Notes: a model not told the origin generated them from the sequence alone. DNA of 64,000 nt from Actinoplanes derwentensis (GCF_900104725.1 NZ_LT629758.1:62001-126000), one strand, 5' to 3'. Positions 8,075-17,783 are shown, counted from the first letter of the stretch. Numbers and translations: made by a program.

Positions 8075-8907
8075 CCTTTCAGGCCCGACGTGTTGATGCC
8101 TTCGACGAGCATCCGCTGGAAGGCCACGAAGAACAGGAAGACCGGGGCCAGCGACAGCACCGACATGGCGAACATCGGCCCCACCGAGGACTGCCCGCTG
8201 GAGTCGATGAACAGGGTCAGTGCCACCGGGGCGGTGTACTTCTCCAGGTCGGACAGGTAGACCAGCTGCCGGAAGAAGTCGTTCCACGTCCAGATGAAGG
8301 AGAAGATCGCCGTCGACACCAGGGCCGGGCGGGACAACGGCAGGATCACATGCCGGAACACGCCGTACGGGGTGCAGCCGTCGATCGTGGCGGCCTCGTC
8401 CAGGTCCCGGGGCACACCCCGCATGAACTGGACCATCAGGAAGACGAAGAACGCCTCGGTGGCCAGCAACTGCGGGACGATCAGCGGGGCGTACGGCCAG
8501 TCGCCGCCGACCCAGCCGAACGTCTTGAACATGACGAACTGCGGCACGATCAGGACGTGCCCGGGCAGCAGCAGCGTGCCGATCATGAGGGCGAACCAGA
8601 AGCCGCGCAGCTTGAACTTCAACCGGGCGAACGCGTACGCCGCCAGCAGGCAGGAGACGCAGTTCGCGACCACCGTCAAGCCGGCCACGAGCGCGCTGTT
8701 GACGAAGAACCGCCCGAAACTGACGTCGAAGTTGGTCCAGCCCGCGGCGTAGTTGCCCGGTGTCCATTCGCGCGGCAGGATCGACATGTTGTTCAGGACC
8801 TCCTGTTGGCCCTTGAACGAACTGCCGAGCATCCACACCAGCGGGTAGAGCACCACCGCCGAGAGCAGGACCAGCGTGAGCGGCCGGGCCAGGCGCTGGA
8901 GGGTCAT
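8071..8907 (-). CDS. Carbohydrate ABC transporter permease (MalG-like)
   Basis: 278-residue inner membrane permease with six predicted helices. The EAA loop reads LDEAATIDGCTPYGVFRHVILPLSRPAL, where a MalG-type protein docks the ATPase. The C-terminus ends VEGINTSGLKG, the usual end of this subfamily. The ATG at 8907 overlaps the stop of the partner permease by one base. No ATP-binding gene lies in this operon, so it probably shares a general MsiK-type ATPase encoded elsewhere. Confidence 0.92.
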   Translation of the reverse strand: MTLQRLARPLTLVLLSAVVLYPLVWMLGSSFKGQQEVLNNMSILPREWTPGNYAAGWTNFDVSFGRFFVNSALVAGLTVVANCVSCLLAAYAFARLKFKLRGFWFALMIGTLLLPGHVLIVPQFVMFKTFGWVGGDWPYAPLIVPQLLATEAFFVFLMVQFMRGVPRDLDEAATIDGCTPYGVFRHVILPLSRPALVSTAIFSFIWTWNDFFRQLVYLSDLEKYTAPVALTLFIDSSGQSSVGPMFAMSVLSLAPVFLFFVAFQRMLVEGINTSGLKG

Positions 8908-9899
8908 CAGTCTTCTCCGTCCGAGTAGTGCACCCAGAACCTGCCGGTCCGGAAGACGACGGCGGTCACCAGGCCGATAGCGAGCAGGAAGACCCAGGCC
9001 ATCGCCGAGGCGTACCCCATCTGGTATTCGTTCCAGCCCTTGATGTAGAGGTGCAGGGTGTACATGAGGGTCGAGTCGACCGGGCCGCCGGTGCCGTTGC
9101 TGAGCACGAACGCCGAGGTGAAGCCCTGGAACCCGTTGATCGTCTCGAGGACCAGGTTGAAGAAGATCACCGGGGAGAGCATCGGCAGGGTGATACTCAG
9201 GAACTTGCGCATCGCGCTCGCCCCGTCCACCGAGGCCGCCTCGTACAACTCGGTCGGCACCTGTTTGAGACCGGCCAGGAAGATCACCATCGGGGCGCCG
9301 AACTGCCACACGGCCAGCAGGATCAGGGTGCCGAGGGCGAAGTCCGGGTCGTTGACCCAGGCTTTGCCCTCGATGCCGAACCAGGCCAGGAACGAGTTGA
9401 ACGCGCCGTCCCGGTTGAACATGTTGACCCAGACGATGGCCAGCGCCACACTGCCGCCGAGCAGCGACGGCAGGTAGAACAGGCCCCGGAACAGGCCGGC
9501 CGCCTTGAACGAGCGGTTCAGCAGCACCGCCACCCCGAGCGCGGCGGCGAGCTTGAGCGGGGTCGCGACCAGCGCGAACACCAGGGTGGTACGGACCGCG
9601 TGCCAGAACGACGGGTCCTCGGTGAACATCGTGCGGTAGTTGTCCAGCCCGACCCACTGCATCGACTCCCAGTCGGAGAGGACGTCGTAGTCGGTGAAGC
9701 TGAGGTAGAGCGACATCAGCATCGGGATGGCCGTGATGGTCAGCAGCCCGAGGAGCCAGGGGGAGAGGAAGACGTAGCCGGCGGTGCTCTCCGCGTTGTG
9801 CCGCGCGGGCCGGCCCCGCCGCTGGGAAGCGGCGGGACCGGCCGACGGCGCGGTCGGCGAGGGCCGGGCCGTGGTTGTCGCCATGGGACCAGAACTCAC
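8907..9899 (-). CDS. Carbohydrate ABC transporter permease (MalF-like)
   Basis: 330-residue membrane permease. A cytoplasmic Ser/Pro/Ala-rich N-terminus leads into YVFLSPWLLGLL and further helices. The EAA loop is LYEAASVDGASAMRKFLSITLPMLSP. It pairs with the downstream MalG-like permease to form the channel. GTG at 9899 overlaps the binding-protein stop by 4 bases; an ATG at 9884 is an alternative. From context the substrate is a uronate or uronate oligosaccharide. Confidence 0.92.
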   Translation of the reverse strand: MSSGPMATTTARPSPTAPSAGPAASQRRGRPARHNAESTAGYVFLSPWLLGLLTITAIPMLMSLYLSFTDYDVLSDWESMQWVGLDNYRTMFTEDPSFWHAVRTTLVFALVATPLKLAAALGVAVLLNRSFKAAGLFRGLFYLPSLLGGSVALAIVWVNMFNRDGAFNSFLAWFGIEGKAWVNDPDFALGTLILLAVWQFGAPMVIFLAGLKQVPTELYEAASVDGASAMRKFLSITLPMLSPVIFFNLVLETINGFQGFTSAFVLSNGTGGPVDSTLMYTLHLYIKGWNEYQMGYASAMAWVFLLAIGLVTAVVFRTGRFWVHYSDGED

Positions 9900-11185
9900 T
9901 TCTTGATCGCGGCCTGAGCGGCAGTGAAGAACTTCTCGGCCGCCTGTGCCGGGGTGGCGCGTCCGTACTGAGCCTCCTCGGCGGCCTTGATCAGCTCCGA
10001 GCGGACGGTGCTGTGACCGGCCGGCGGCACCGTGGGCGCCGGCCCGAAGTTCTTCGCCAGTTCACCGACGACCTCGATGGTCTGCTTCATCGACGGGTTG
10101 TCGGTGGAGGCGGCGACGGCGGCCCGGATGTCGCTGTTGGACGGCAGACCACGGTCGGTGCCGAGGATCTTGCCGACCTCCGGGTCGTTGGCCAGGAAGT
10201 TGAGCACGTCGGCGGCGACCTCCTTGTGCTCGGTGCCCCGGAAGACCGAGAAGTACATCGAGGCGCGCGGCCACTGCTTGGAGGCGTCACCGGGGTACGC
10301 GATCACCCCGAGCTGGTCCTTGGTGTTCTTCTGCAGCTCCGGCATCTGGTTGGCCCACACCCAGGAGGTCAGCGCCTTACCGGTGACGACCAGCTGCTTG
10401 CTGACGTCGGTGGCGTTGCCCTCGTGGATGACGTCCGGCGTCGGGGTGGCCTTGGCGTCGCGGGCGCCCTTCCACAGCTCGAACCAGGCCTGCACGTCGG
10501 CCTGGGTGAAGCCGAGCTCGGTGCCGTTGTAGAGCTCCTTGCCGGTCTGGCGCAGCCACACCCAGAACGCCTTGTAGTCGGCGCTCGGGTCCATCGTGCC
10601 GGGCACCCCGGTCTTGGTGGTGGCGTCCTTGGCCCAGGCGATGTGCTCCTCCCAGGTCTGCCCGGTGGTGGGCAGGGCGACCTTGGCGGCCTCCAGCTTG
10701 GTCTGGTTGTAGACCAGGCCCTGGGTGTTCTCGCCGAACGGCAGGCCGGCCAGCTTGCCGTCGACGGTGCCGTAGTCGAGCAGACCCTTCGGGAACTTCG
10801 TGGTGTCGAGCTTCCCGGACTTCTGGTACTCGGCGAGGTCCAGCGTGACGTTGCGGCTGGCGTACTCGGCCAGGTAGTTGTCGTCGATCTGGAAGATGTC
10901 CGGAGCGTCGTTGCCGGCCGTCAGCGTGGCCAGCTTGTCGAAGTAGCCCTGGTTGGCCTGCCAGGTCTTCTTGAACGTGACGTCCGGGTGTTTGGCCGTG
11001 TAGAGCGCGAGAGCCTGTTCGGTGAGCTGGGCGCGGGCTTCGGCGCCCCACCAGAAGAAGCTCAGTTCGGTCTTGCCGTCGGCGGCCTTGTCGTCACCGC
11101 AGCCGGAGAGGGCCAGGGGAAGGGCTAGCATGCCGGCGACGAGGCCGCTCAGCAGGCGGCGCCGGGGAAAGCGGGATGCGGTCAT
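9896..11185 (-). CDS. Sugar-binding lipoprotein of ABC transporter
   Basis: 429-residue extracellular binding protein. The N-terminal RFPRRRLLSG and hydrophobic stretch end in lipobox LSGC (Cys about residue 29). The mature protein is of the family 1 sugar-binding type, opening TELSFFWWGAEARAQL and containing PDIFQIDDNYLAEYA and FGENTQGLVYNQTK. It lies 9 bases downstream of lacI and couples to the two permeases. Given uronate isomerase across the divergent promoter, pectin- or glucuronan-derived oligouronides are the likely ligand (inference). Confidence 0.9.
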   Translation of the reverse strand: MTASRFPRRRLLSGLVAGMLALPLALSGCGDDKAADGKTELSFFWWGAEARAQLTEQALALYTAKHPDVTFKKTWQANQGYFDKLATLTAGNDAPDIFQIDDNYLAEYASRNVTLDLAEYQKSGKLDTTKFPKGLLDYGTVDGKLAGLPFGENTQGLVYNQTKLEAAKVALPTTGQTWEEHIAWAKDATTKTGVPGTMDPSADYKAFWVWLRQTGKELYNGTELGFTQADVQAWFELWKGARDAKATPTPDVIHEGNATDVSKQLVVTGKALTSWVWANQMPELQKNTKDQLGVIAYPGDASKQWPRASMYFSVFRGTEHKEVAADVLNFLANDPEVGKILGTDRGLPSNSDIRAAVAASTDNPSMKQTIEVVGELAKNFGPAPTVPPAGHSTVRSELIKAAEEAQYGRATPAQAAEKFFTAAQAAIKK

Positions 11186-11194
11186 GGGGGTTCG

Positions 11195-12220
11195 TCACTC
11201 CTTGACGGTTGCGGCAACCTCAGCGTCGATCGCTACGGCCGGGGCGTACGGCCCCGGTCCGGTGGAGTTGCGAATGATCAAGTCGGTCCGGAGGGTTATC
11301 TGTCCGGTCGTCGGGTCGTCGCCCTGCTGCAGCAGCATGTCGACGGCGGCCCGGCCGGCGGCCGCGGTCGGGTTGGCCACGGTGGTCAGCCGGGGCCGGA
11401 TCAGACCGCTGTACGCGATGTCGTCGATCCCGACGACACTCACCTGCCCGGGTACGTCCACACCACGGTCCTGCAACGACTGGAGCAGACCGATCGCCAT
11501 CAGGTCGTTGTAGGCGAGCACCGCGGTGGCGCCGCTGCGGAGCACCGCCTCGGCGGCCGCGGCACCGGTCTGTTCGACCGGTTGGTTCGGGCCGAGGACG
11601 GTCAGATCCGCGCCGGCCGCGCGGGCGGTGGCCCCCGCGGCCCGGCGGATCTCCCGGTTGGTCCACGAGCCCCGCGGACCGGCCAGGTAGACCAGTTCGC
11701 GGTGGCCGAGGGCGAGCAGGTGACGGACGGCTTCCCGGGCGCCCTGCCCCACGTCCATGACCACCGCTGGCAAGCCGGTGATCAGGCGGTTGACGACGAC
11801 CAGCGGCACTTCGCGGCGCAGCTGTTCGATCTGGTCGTCGGTCATCCGGGGGCTGCAGAGGAGAATCCCGTCGACCTGCTTGGCCAGGGCCTGCACCAGG
11901 TCGAGCTCGACGATCGGATCCTCATCGGTGTCGGCGACGAAGACGTGGTAGTCACGTCGCCGGGCGTGGGTCTCGGCCGCCTTGATCAGAGGCGGGAAGA
12001 ACGGATTCGCGATATCGGCGACGATCAGGCCGATGTTGTGGGTACGTCCGGTGATCAGTGCCCGGGCCGCCCGGTTCGGGCGGTAGCCGAGCTTCTCCGC
12101 GGTGGCCAGAACCCGGGACCGGGTCTCGGGGTTGACCAGATGCGGTGCGGAGAACGTGCGCGACACCGTGGAGATGTGCACGCCGGACGCTCGAGCGACG
12201 TCTCGGATCGTCACGGCCAC
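11195..12220 (-). CDS. LacI-family repressor of the uronate locus
   Basis: 341 residues. The HTH and hinge read TIRDVARASGVHISTVSRTFS, then RPNRAARALITGRT, followed by a periplasmic-binding-protein-like sensor domain with VSVVGIDDIAYSGLIRP. The start is GTG at 12220, preceded by GGAGGA. It is the first gene of the transporter operon. A strong promoter just upstream carries an operator inside its spacer, and the divergent catabolic operon has a perfect version of the same site. It therefore probably represses both arms and itself, with an uronate-pathway sugar as inducer (inference). Confidence 0.92.
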   Translation of the reverse strand: MAVTIRDVARASGVHISTVSRTFSAPHLVNPETRSRVLATAEKLGYRPNRAARALITGRTHNIGLIVADIANPFFPPLIKAAETHARRRDYHVFVADTDEDPIVELDLVQALAKQVDGILLCSPRMTDDQIEQLRREVPLVVVNRLITGLPAVVMDVGQGAREAVRHLLALGHRELVYLAGPRGSWTNREIRRAAGATARAAGADLTVLGPNQPVEQTGAAAAEAVLRSGATAVLAYNDLMAIGLLQSLQDRGVDVPGQVSVVGIDDIAYSGLIRPRLTTVANPTAAAGRAAVDMLLQQGDDPTTGQITLRTDLIIRNSTGPGPYAPAVAIDAEVAATVKE

Positions 12221-12274
12221 GGTGTCCTCCTTGACAGCGACCCGGAGTGTGACCCGGGTCTCTCGGTGACAGCC

Positions 12275-12303
12275 ATTAATGCAAACGGTTGCGGTGGTGT
12301 CAA
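12275..12303 (-). promoter_or_regulatory. Promoter of lacI-ABC operon with LacI operator in its spacer
   Basis: On the minus strand, -35 TTGACA (12303-12298), a 17-base spacer, then -10 ATTAAT (12280-12275). The LacI-family site GCAAACGGTTGC occupies 12281-12292, inside the spacer. A repressor bound there would block RNA polymerase directly. Confidence 0.75.
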
Positions 12304-12376
12304 CGCCCTTCTATGTCGTGGCTGTTGCCTGATGATCACGTAGTGTGGTCAAACGTGGACAAAGTAGAGCCATGCA

Positions 12377-12422
12377 TTGACTTTGGTCGTGGTCCCCTCC
12401 CTAATCTGTTGCAAACGTTTGC
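12377..12422 (+). promoter_or_regulatory. Promoter and perfect LacI operator of the uronate catabolic operon
   Basis: TTGACT (12377-12382) and TAATCT (12402-12407) make a plausible -35/-10 pair with a long 19-base spacer. The perfect palindrome GCAAACGTTTGC (12411-12422) follows at the expected transcription start. It lies 5 bases before the AGGAGG ribosome binding site (12427-12432) of the first gene. Confidence 0.75.
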
Positions 12423-12439
12423 CGACAGGAGGCGACGGC

Positions 12440-13771
12440 ATGACCCTTCCCCCTCGCCGCCGGTACGCCCTCGTGGGCGCCGGCTCCCGGGCCGGGATGT
12501 TCCTGCGGGCGATCACCGGCGACCACGCGGACGTGGCCGAACTGGTCGCCATGGCGGACACCAACCCGGCCCGCCCGGCCGTCCACAACGAACGCCTCGC
12601 CCGCCTCGGCGTGCCACCGGTCCCGGTCTACGACGCGGCCGACTTCACCGAGATGCTCAAACGCGAGCGTGTCGACGTGGTGCTGGTCGCGACCGTGGAC
12701 CGCTACCACGACCACTACATCGAAGCGGCAGTCGACGCCGGTTGCGACGCGATCACCGAGAAGCCGATGACCGTCGACGCGGCCGGCTGCCGCCGCATCC
12801 TGGACGCCCAGCGGCGCACCGGGCGCGACGTCCTGGTCACCTTCAACTACCGCTACAACCCGCTGCACGAGGCGGTGAAGCGGATCATCGCGTCCGGCGA
12901 GATCGGTGAGGTCGGCTCGGTCCACTTCGAATGGCTGCTCGACGTGCGGCACGGCGCCGACTACTTCCGCCGCTGGCACCGCGAGAAACAGAACTCCGGC
13001 GGCCTGCTCGTGCACAAGGCCGGACACCACTTCGACCTGGTCAACTGGTGGCTCGACGACAGCCCCGACCAGGTCTTCTCGGCCGGGCGGCTGTTCTTCT
13101 ACGGCGAACAGGGCAAACGCCACGGCTACGCCCGTGACTACGACCGGGCCCACGAGGCCGCCGAGGCGCAGGGCGATCCGTTCGCACTGCGGATGGCCGA
13201 CGAACCCGCGATGAGAGAGCTCTACCTTCAAGCCGAGCAGCACGACGGCTACCACCGTGACCGCAACGTCTTCGCCCCCGGCGTGACCATCGAGGACGAC
13301 ATGGCGGTGCTGGTCCGCTACACCGGCGGCGCGTCGATGAGCTACCACCTCACCGCCTACGCGCCGTGGGAGGGCTACCGGGTGATGTTCAACGGCAGCA
13401 AGGGGCGCCTGGAACTGGAGGTCGTCGAGAGCGACCACGTGGCCCCCGGCGCCGCGTCCGGTGTCAAAGGCGAACCGGGCGCCGAGTCCACCGCCGAACA
13501 GGGCTTCAAACGCCTGCTGGTCCGGCCGTTCTGGGCACCGCCCCGCGAGATCGAAGTGGACGGGCTCGCCCGGCACGGCCACGGCGGCGCCGACGTCCGG
13601 ATGCTCGCCGACCTCCTCCGACCCGACACCCCCGAGGACCCGCTCGGGCGGACCGCGAACGCCGTGGACGGCGCCCGTGCCCTGCTCACCGGCCTGGCAG
13701 CCAACGAGTCCCTGGCACAGGGCCAAGCCGTCCGCGTGCACGACCTTCTAGATCTCAAGGACTTCAGGTGA
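12440..13771 (+). CDS. Gfo/Idh/MocA-family oxidoreductase
   Basis: 443-residue NAD(P)-dependent dehydrogenase. The Rossmann fold starts RYALVGAGSRAGMF. The family EKP motif appears as AITEKPMTVD, and the C-terminal domain carries GGLLVHKAGHHFDLVNWW with the usual catalytic Lys/His region. ATG 12440 follows AGGAGG at 7 bases; the longer reading frame upstream would run through the operator and is rejected. First gene of the operon, with its stop overlapping uxaC by 4 bases. The likely substrate is a sugar acid or uronate derivative. Confidence 0.87.
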   Translation: MTLPPRRRYALVGAGSRAGMFLRAITGDHADVAELVAMADTNPARPAVHNERLARLGVPPVPVYDAADFTEMLKRERVDVVLVATVDRYHDHYIEAAVDAGCDAITEKPMTVDAAGCRRILDAQRRTGRDVLVTFNYRYNPLHEAVKRIIASGEIGEVGSVHFEWLLDVRHGADYFRRWHREKQNSGGLLVHKAGHHFDLVNWWLDDSPDQVFSAGRLFFYGEQGKRHGYARDYDRAHEAAEAQGDPFALRMADEPAMRELYLQAEQHDGYHRDRNVFAPGVTIEDDMAVLVRYTGGASMSYHLTAYAPWEGYRVMFNGSKGRLELEVVESDHVAPGAASGVKGEPGAESTAEQGFKRLLVRPFWAPPREIEVDGLARHGHGGADVRMLADLLRPDTPEDPLGRTANAVDGARALLTGLAANESLAQGQAVRVHDLLDLKDFR

Positions 13772-15189
13772 CCGACGAGAACCATCTGTTCCCCGCCGAG
13801 CCGATTCAGCGGCAGATCGCGCGTGAGCTCTACACCCACGCGAAGGACCTGCCCCTGATCAGCCCACACGGGCACGTCGACCCGGCACTGCTCGCCGACG
13901 ACGTGCCCTTTCCCGACCCGGCCCGGCTGTTCGTGGTCCCCGACCACTACGTGACCCGGATGCTGGCCAGCCAGGGCATCCCACCGGCCCGCCTCGGGGT
14001 GCCCAGCGTGGACGGCACGGACGTGGAGACCGACGGCCGGGCGATCTGGCGGCTGCTCGCCGAGAACTGGAAGCTGTTCCGGGGCACCCCGTCACGGCTC
14101 TGGACCGAGAAGGTGCTCGCCGACGTCTTCGGCATTTCCACAATCCTTTCCGCCGGTACGGCCGACGAGGTCTACGACGAGCTGTCGTCCCGGCTCGCCG
14201 AACCGGACTACCGGCCGCGTGCCCTGTTCACCAGGTTCAACATCGAAGTCCTGGCCACCACCGAGAGCCCACTGGACGACCTGCACGCACACGCCAAACT
14301 GGCCGCCGACGGTTGGGGCGGCCCGGGCGGCCGGGTGATCACCACGTTCCGGCCGGACAACCTGGTCGACCCGGAGTGGCCGGGCTGGGCCGGGCGGGTC
14401 GCCGACCTGGGCGTGCTCACCGGACTCGACGTCGGCACGTACTCCGGTTTCCTGTCCGCGCTGCGCAGCCGCCGCCAGGCCTTCATCGAAGCCGGGGCGA
14501 CCAGCTCCGACCACGGCCACCTCACCGCCCGGACGCTGGTCCTGTCGGACGCCGACGCGGCGGTGCTCTACCGCAAAGCGCTCGGCGGTGGCGCTGACGC
14601 GGCCGAGGCCGAGGCGTTCCGGGCACACATGCTGACCGAGTTCGCCCGGATGTCGCTCGACGACGGCCTGGTCATGCAACTGCACCCGGGTTCGGTGCGC
14701 AACCACAACACCGCGCTGTACGAGCGGCACGGGCGCGACACCGGCGGCGACATCCCGTCGGCCACCGACTACGTGCACGCGCTGCGCCCACTGCTCGACG
14801 CGCACGGCACCGACCCCCGGCTGCGGATCGTGCTGTACACCCTGGACGAGACCGCGTTCAGCCGGGAACTCGCCCCGCTCGCCGGCGGCTACCCGTCGCT
14901 GTACCTGGGCGCGCCGTGGTGGTTCCTGGACAGCCCGAACGCGCTGCGCCGGTTCCGGGAGTCGGTCACCGAATCGGCCGGCTTCTACAACACGTCCGGG
15001 TTCGTCGACGACACCCGCGCGTTCTGCTCCATCCCGGCCCGGCACGACGTGGCCCGCCGCATCGACGCCGGCTATCTCGCCAAACTCGTCTCCGAGGGCA
15101 CGCTGCCGCTCGACGAGGCCGCCGAGACCATCGCCGACCTGGCCTACCACCTGCCGAAACGAGTCTTCCGGCTGGACGGTGCGGCATGA
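13768..15189 (+). CDS. uxaC: Uronate isomerase
   Basis: 473 residues, family length. It isomerises D-glucuronate to D-fructuronate and D-galacturonate to D-tagaturonate. The metal site HxH is in LPLISPHGHVDP. Other typical segments are LFVVPDHYVTRML, FNIEVLATTESPLDDL, TFRPDNL and the C-terminal RHDVARRIDAGYL. GTG 13768 overlaps the previous stop (GTGA). It is the key evidence that the whole divergent locus handles uronates. Confidence 0.93.
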   Translation: MTDENHLFPAEPIQRQIARELYTHAKDLPLISPHGHVDPALLADDVPFPDPARLFVVPDHYVTRMLASQGIPPARLGVPSVDGTDVETDGRAIWRLLAENWKLFRGTPSRLWTEKVLADVFGISTILSAGTADEVYDELSSRLAEPDYRPRALFTRFNIEVLATTESPLDDLHAHAKLAADGWGGPGGRVITTFRPDNLVDPEWPGWAGRVADLGVLTGLDVGTYSGFLSALRSRRQAFIEAGATSSDHGHLTARTLVLSDADAAVLYRKALGGGADAAEAEAFRAHMLTEFARMSLDDGLVMQLHPGSVRNHNTALYERHGRDTGGDIPSATDYVHALRPLLDAHGTDPRLRIVLYTLDETAFSRELAPLAGGYPSLYLGAPWWFLDSPNALRRFRESVTESAGFYNTSGFVDDTRAFCSIPARHDVARRIDAGYLAKLVSEGTLPLDEAAETIADLAYHLPKRVFRLDGAA

Positions 15190-16634
15190 GCCTGAACCGG
15201 GCGGCGCTGGACTCCCTCAAACCGGAGAACCGGCCCGCCGTCACGCCCGGCTCGGTCCGGCCCGGCGTCGTCCACCTCGGGCTCGGCGCCTTCCACCGGG
15301 CCCACCAGGCCGTCTACACCGAAGCCGCGGTCGCCGCTTCCGGCGGGAACTGGGGCATCATCGGGGTGGCGCCCCGCTCCCGGGAGATCCTCGACAAGCT
15401 GCGGACCCAGGACGGGCTCTACAGCGTCCTGACCGTGGACGGCACCGGCGACCGGGCGAAAGCGGTCGGCATCCACGGCGGGTTCGGGCACGCGGCCGGT
15501 GATCCGCACGGCGTGGTCGCGGCGATCGCCGACCCCGGCATCCGGATCGTGTCGATGACGGTGACCGAGAAGGCGTACCGGCTCGACCCGGCGGGACGGC
15601 TGCTGCTCGACGAGCAGTTGCGGGCCCAGCTCACCGGACAGGCGCCGCCGACCACCGTACCGGCGCTGCTGGTTCGTGGGATCCTGCGGCGGCACGCCGC
15701 CGGTGCCGGGCCGCTGACCGTGCTCTGCTGCGACAACCTGCAAGGCAACGGCGCGCGGATCCGTGGCCTGGTCGAACAGGGGCTGGAGGTCGCCGGGGCC
15801 ACGCTGCCCGCCGGGGTGGCCTTCCCGGCCACCATGGTCGACCGGATCGTGCCCGCCACCAGCGCGGATCACATTCGCCGTACGGCCGTCGCGCTCGGTG
15901 CCCACGACGCGGTCCCGGTCGTCGCCGAACCGTTCACCCAGTGGGTGATCGAGGACGACTTCCCCGGCGGCCGGCCCGGCTGGGACGGCGTCGGCGCGAT
16001 CATGACCGGCGACGTCACGTCCTGGGAGAAGCTGAAGCTGCGGGCCCTCAACGGGGTCCACTCGGCCTGCGCCTACCTCGGGGCGCTCGCGGGCCGCGAG
16101 CTGATCGCCGACTCCCTGCAGATCCCGGGCCTGACCGCGCTGCTGCGCCGGTTCATCGCCGAGGACATCGCCCCCACCGTCCAGCCGCCCGAGGGCGTCA
16201 CGGTGATCGGCTACGGCGACACCTCGCTGGACCGGTTCGCCAACCGCGAACTCGGGCACCGCAACATCCAGGTCGCGATGGACGGCAGCCAGAAACTGCC
16301 GTACCGATTGCTCGGGACCATCGCCGACCGGCGGCGCGACGGCGCGTTCCCCGGCTGGGCGGTGTTCGTGCTGGCCGCCTGGATGCGCTTCGCGCGGGGG
16401 TACGCCGACTCCGGCGCGAGCCTCCCCCTGGACGACCCGCTCGCCGGCCGGATCCGGGAGGTGCTCGCCGCCGCCCCGGACACCCCGGCCGGAGTGGTCG
16501 GCGCGCTGCTGGCCCTGGACCAGATCTTCCCGCCCGCACTGGCCGGCGACGACGAACTGCGCCGGGCGCTGATCCGCTGGTACGGGGAACTGGAGAGACA
16601 CGGCGTCGAAACGACCGTCCGGAGCCTGGCGTGA
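15186..16634 (+). CDS. uxuB: Mannitol dehydrogenase family reductase, probable fructuronate/tagaturonate reductase
   Basis: 482-residue long-chain polyol dehydrogenase. The N-terminal nucleotide-binding part has VVHLGLGAFHRAHQAVY, and the catalytic signature is KLKLRALNGVHSACAYLG (Lys, Asn, His). In this operon, right after uronate isomerase, it should reduce the ketouronate to mannonate (UxuB) or altronate (UxaB); sequence alone does not separate these. ATGA overlap with uxaC. The dehydratase and KDG kinase/aldolase needed next are not in the window. Confidence 0.85.
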   Translation: MSLNRAALDSLKPENRPAVTPGSVRPGVVHLGLGAFHRAHQAVYTEAAVAASGGNWGIIGVAPRSREILDKLRTQDGLYSVLTVDGTGDRAKAVGIHGGFGHAAGDPHGVVAAIADPGIRIVSMTVTEKAYRLDPAGRLLLDEQLRAQLTGQAPPTTVPALLVRGILRRHAAGAGPLTVLCCDNLQGNGARIRGLVEQGLEVAGATLPAGVAFPATMVDRIVPATSADHIRRTAVALGAHDAVPVVAEPFTQWVIEDDFPGGRPGWDGVGAIMTGDVTSWEKLKLRALNGVHSACAYLGALAGRELIADSLQIPGLTALLRRFIAEDIAPTVQPPEGVTVIGYGDTSLDRFANRELGHRNIQVAMDGSQKLPYRLLGTIADRRRDGAFPGWAVFVLAAWMRFARGYADSGASLPLDDPLAGRIREVLAAAPDTPAGVVGALLALDQIFPPALAGDDELRRALIRWYGELERHGVETTVRSLA

Positions 16635-17719
16635 CCACCCGGGTCGCCCTGATCGGCGCCGGTGGCCACGGACTGTGGCACCGCCGGGTCCTCCAGAAGC
16701 TGTGGGACGACGGCCGGATCAACGTGGTCGGCCTCTGCGACCGGCAACCCGTCGAACCGGCTCCGGACGCGCCACTGGACGGGGTGCCGTTCTTCACCGA
16801 CCACGGCGACCTGCTCGCCACCGCGTGGCCGGACGTCGTGGTGGTCTGCACTCCGCCGCACACCCATCTCGCACTGGCCCTGGACGTCTTCGCCGCCGGA
16901 GCGGACCTGCTGCTGGAGAAGCCGCCGGTGATGTCGCTCGCCGAACACGAACGGCTGGCCGCGGCGGTCACCGCCGGCAACCGGGTCCTCCAGATCGGGT
17001 TCCAGGCGCTCGGGTCGGCGGCCCTCGCTGAACTGTGCGTGGCCGCCCCGGCCGGCGACATCGGGGTGTCCGGGGCCTGGTGGCGGCCGGACAGCTACTA
17101 CCGCCGGGTGCCGTGGGCCGGGCGCCGGTCCGTCGACGGGCGGCCGGTCTTCGACGGAGCTCTGGTCAACCCGTTCGCGCACGCCCTGATGCAGGCCCTG
17201 GCGGTCGCTGATTCCGGCCTTCCGTTCACCACCGCGAAGATCGAACTGGAACGGTACCGGTCCCGGGACATCGAGACCGACGACAGTACGTTCCTGCGGC
17301 TCACCGCAATCGACGGGCGGCGGATCACGATCGCGGTGACACTCGCCTCGCGGGTGTTCATTCCCGGGGAGATCCACGTCGGCGACGCGGTCCTGGAATA
17401 CCCGACCGACCGGCTCAGACTGCCCGGCGAATCCGATTTCACGCACGTGCCGGGCCGGGCCGGACTGCTGGAGAACCTGATCGACCACCGCGACGACCCG
17501 GAAGTGCCGTTGCTGGCGCCACTGAAACGAACCGCTGGATTCACCGCGGTCGCCGAGGCGATCGTGACCGCGCCGGAACCCGTGACCATTCCCGATGCAT
17601 TCCGGGAACCGCATCCGGACGGGGGCGGATCGGTGGTGACCGGAATCGACCAGGTGATCCGGGACGTGGCCGACAGCGGGCGATTGCCGTCCGAACTCGG
17701 CGTTCCCTGGGCGCGCTGA
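16631..17719 (+). CDS. Second Gfo/Idh/MocA-family oxidoreductase
   Basis: 362 residues. The Rossmann start is RVALIGAGGHGLWHRRVL, with VVVVCTPPHTHLALAL and LLEKPPVMSL (EKP motif). The C-terminal domain is divergent from the first Gfo/Idh gene of this operon. GTG 16631 overlaps the uxuB stop. It may act on an unusual uronate side chain or on a myo-inositol/sugar-acid intermediate; the exact substrate is unknown. Last overlapping gene of the operon. Confidence 0.82.
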   Translation: MTTRVALIGAGGHGLWHRRVLQKLWDDGRINVVGLCDRQPVEPAPDAPLDGVPFFTDHGDLLATAWPDVVVVCTPPHTHLALALDVFAAGADLLLEKPPVMSLAEHERLAAAVTAGNRVLQIGFQALGSAALAELCVAAPAGDIGVSGAWWRPDSYYRRVPWAGRRSVDGRPVFDGALVNPFAHALMQALAVADSGLPFTTAKIELERYRSRDIETDDSTFLRLTAIDGRRITIAVTLASRVFIPGEIHVGDAVLEYPTDRLRLPGESDFTHVPGRAGLLENLIDHRDDPEVPLLAPLKRTAGFTAVAEAIVTAPEPVTIPDAFREPHPDGGGSVVTGIDQVIRDVADSGRLPSELGVPWAR

Positions 17720-17783
17720 CTGTTTTACCGGCTCTGCCCACCCGTACCCACGAATGGCTGTTGATCTCATGGAAAGGAGAACC

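Noticed and set aside
12401..13741. 446-residue minus-strand ORF
   Set aside because: Antisense to the first Gfo/Idh gene; it would begin inside the LacI operator region without a start signal.
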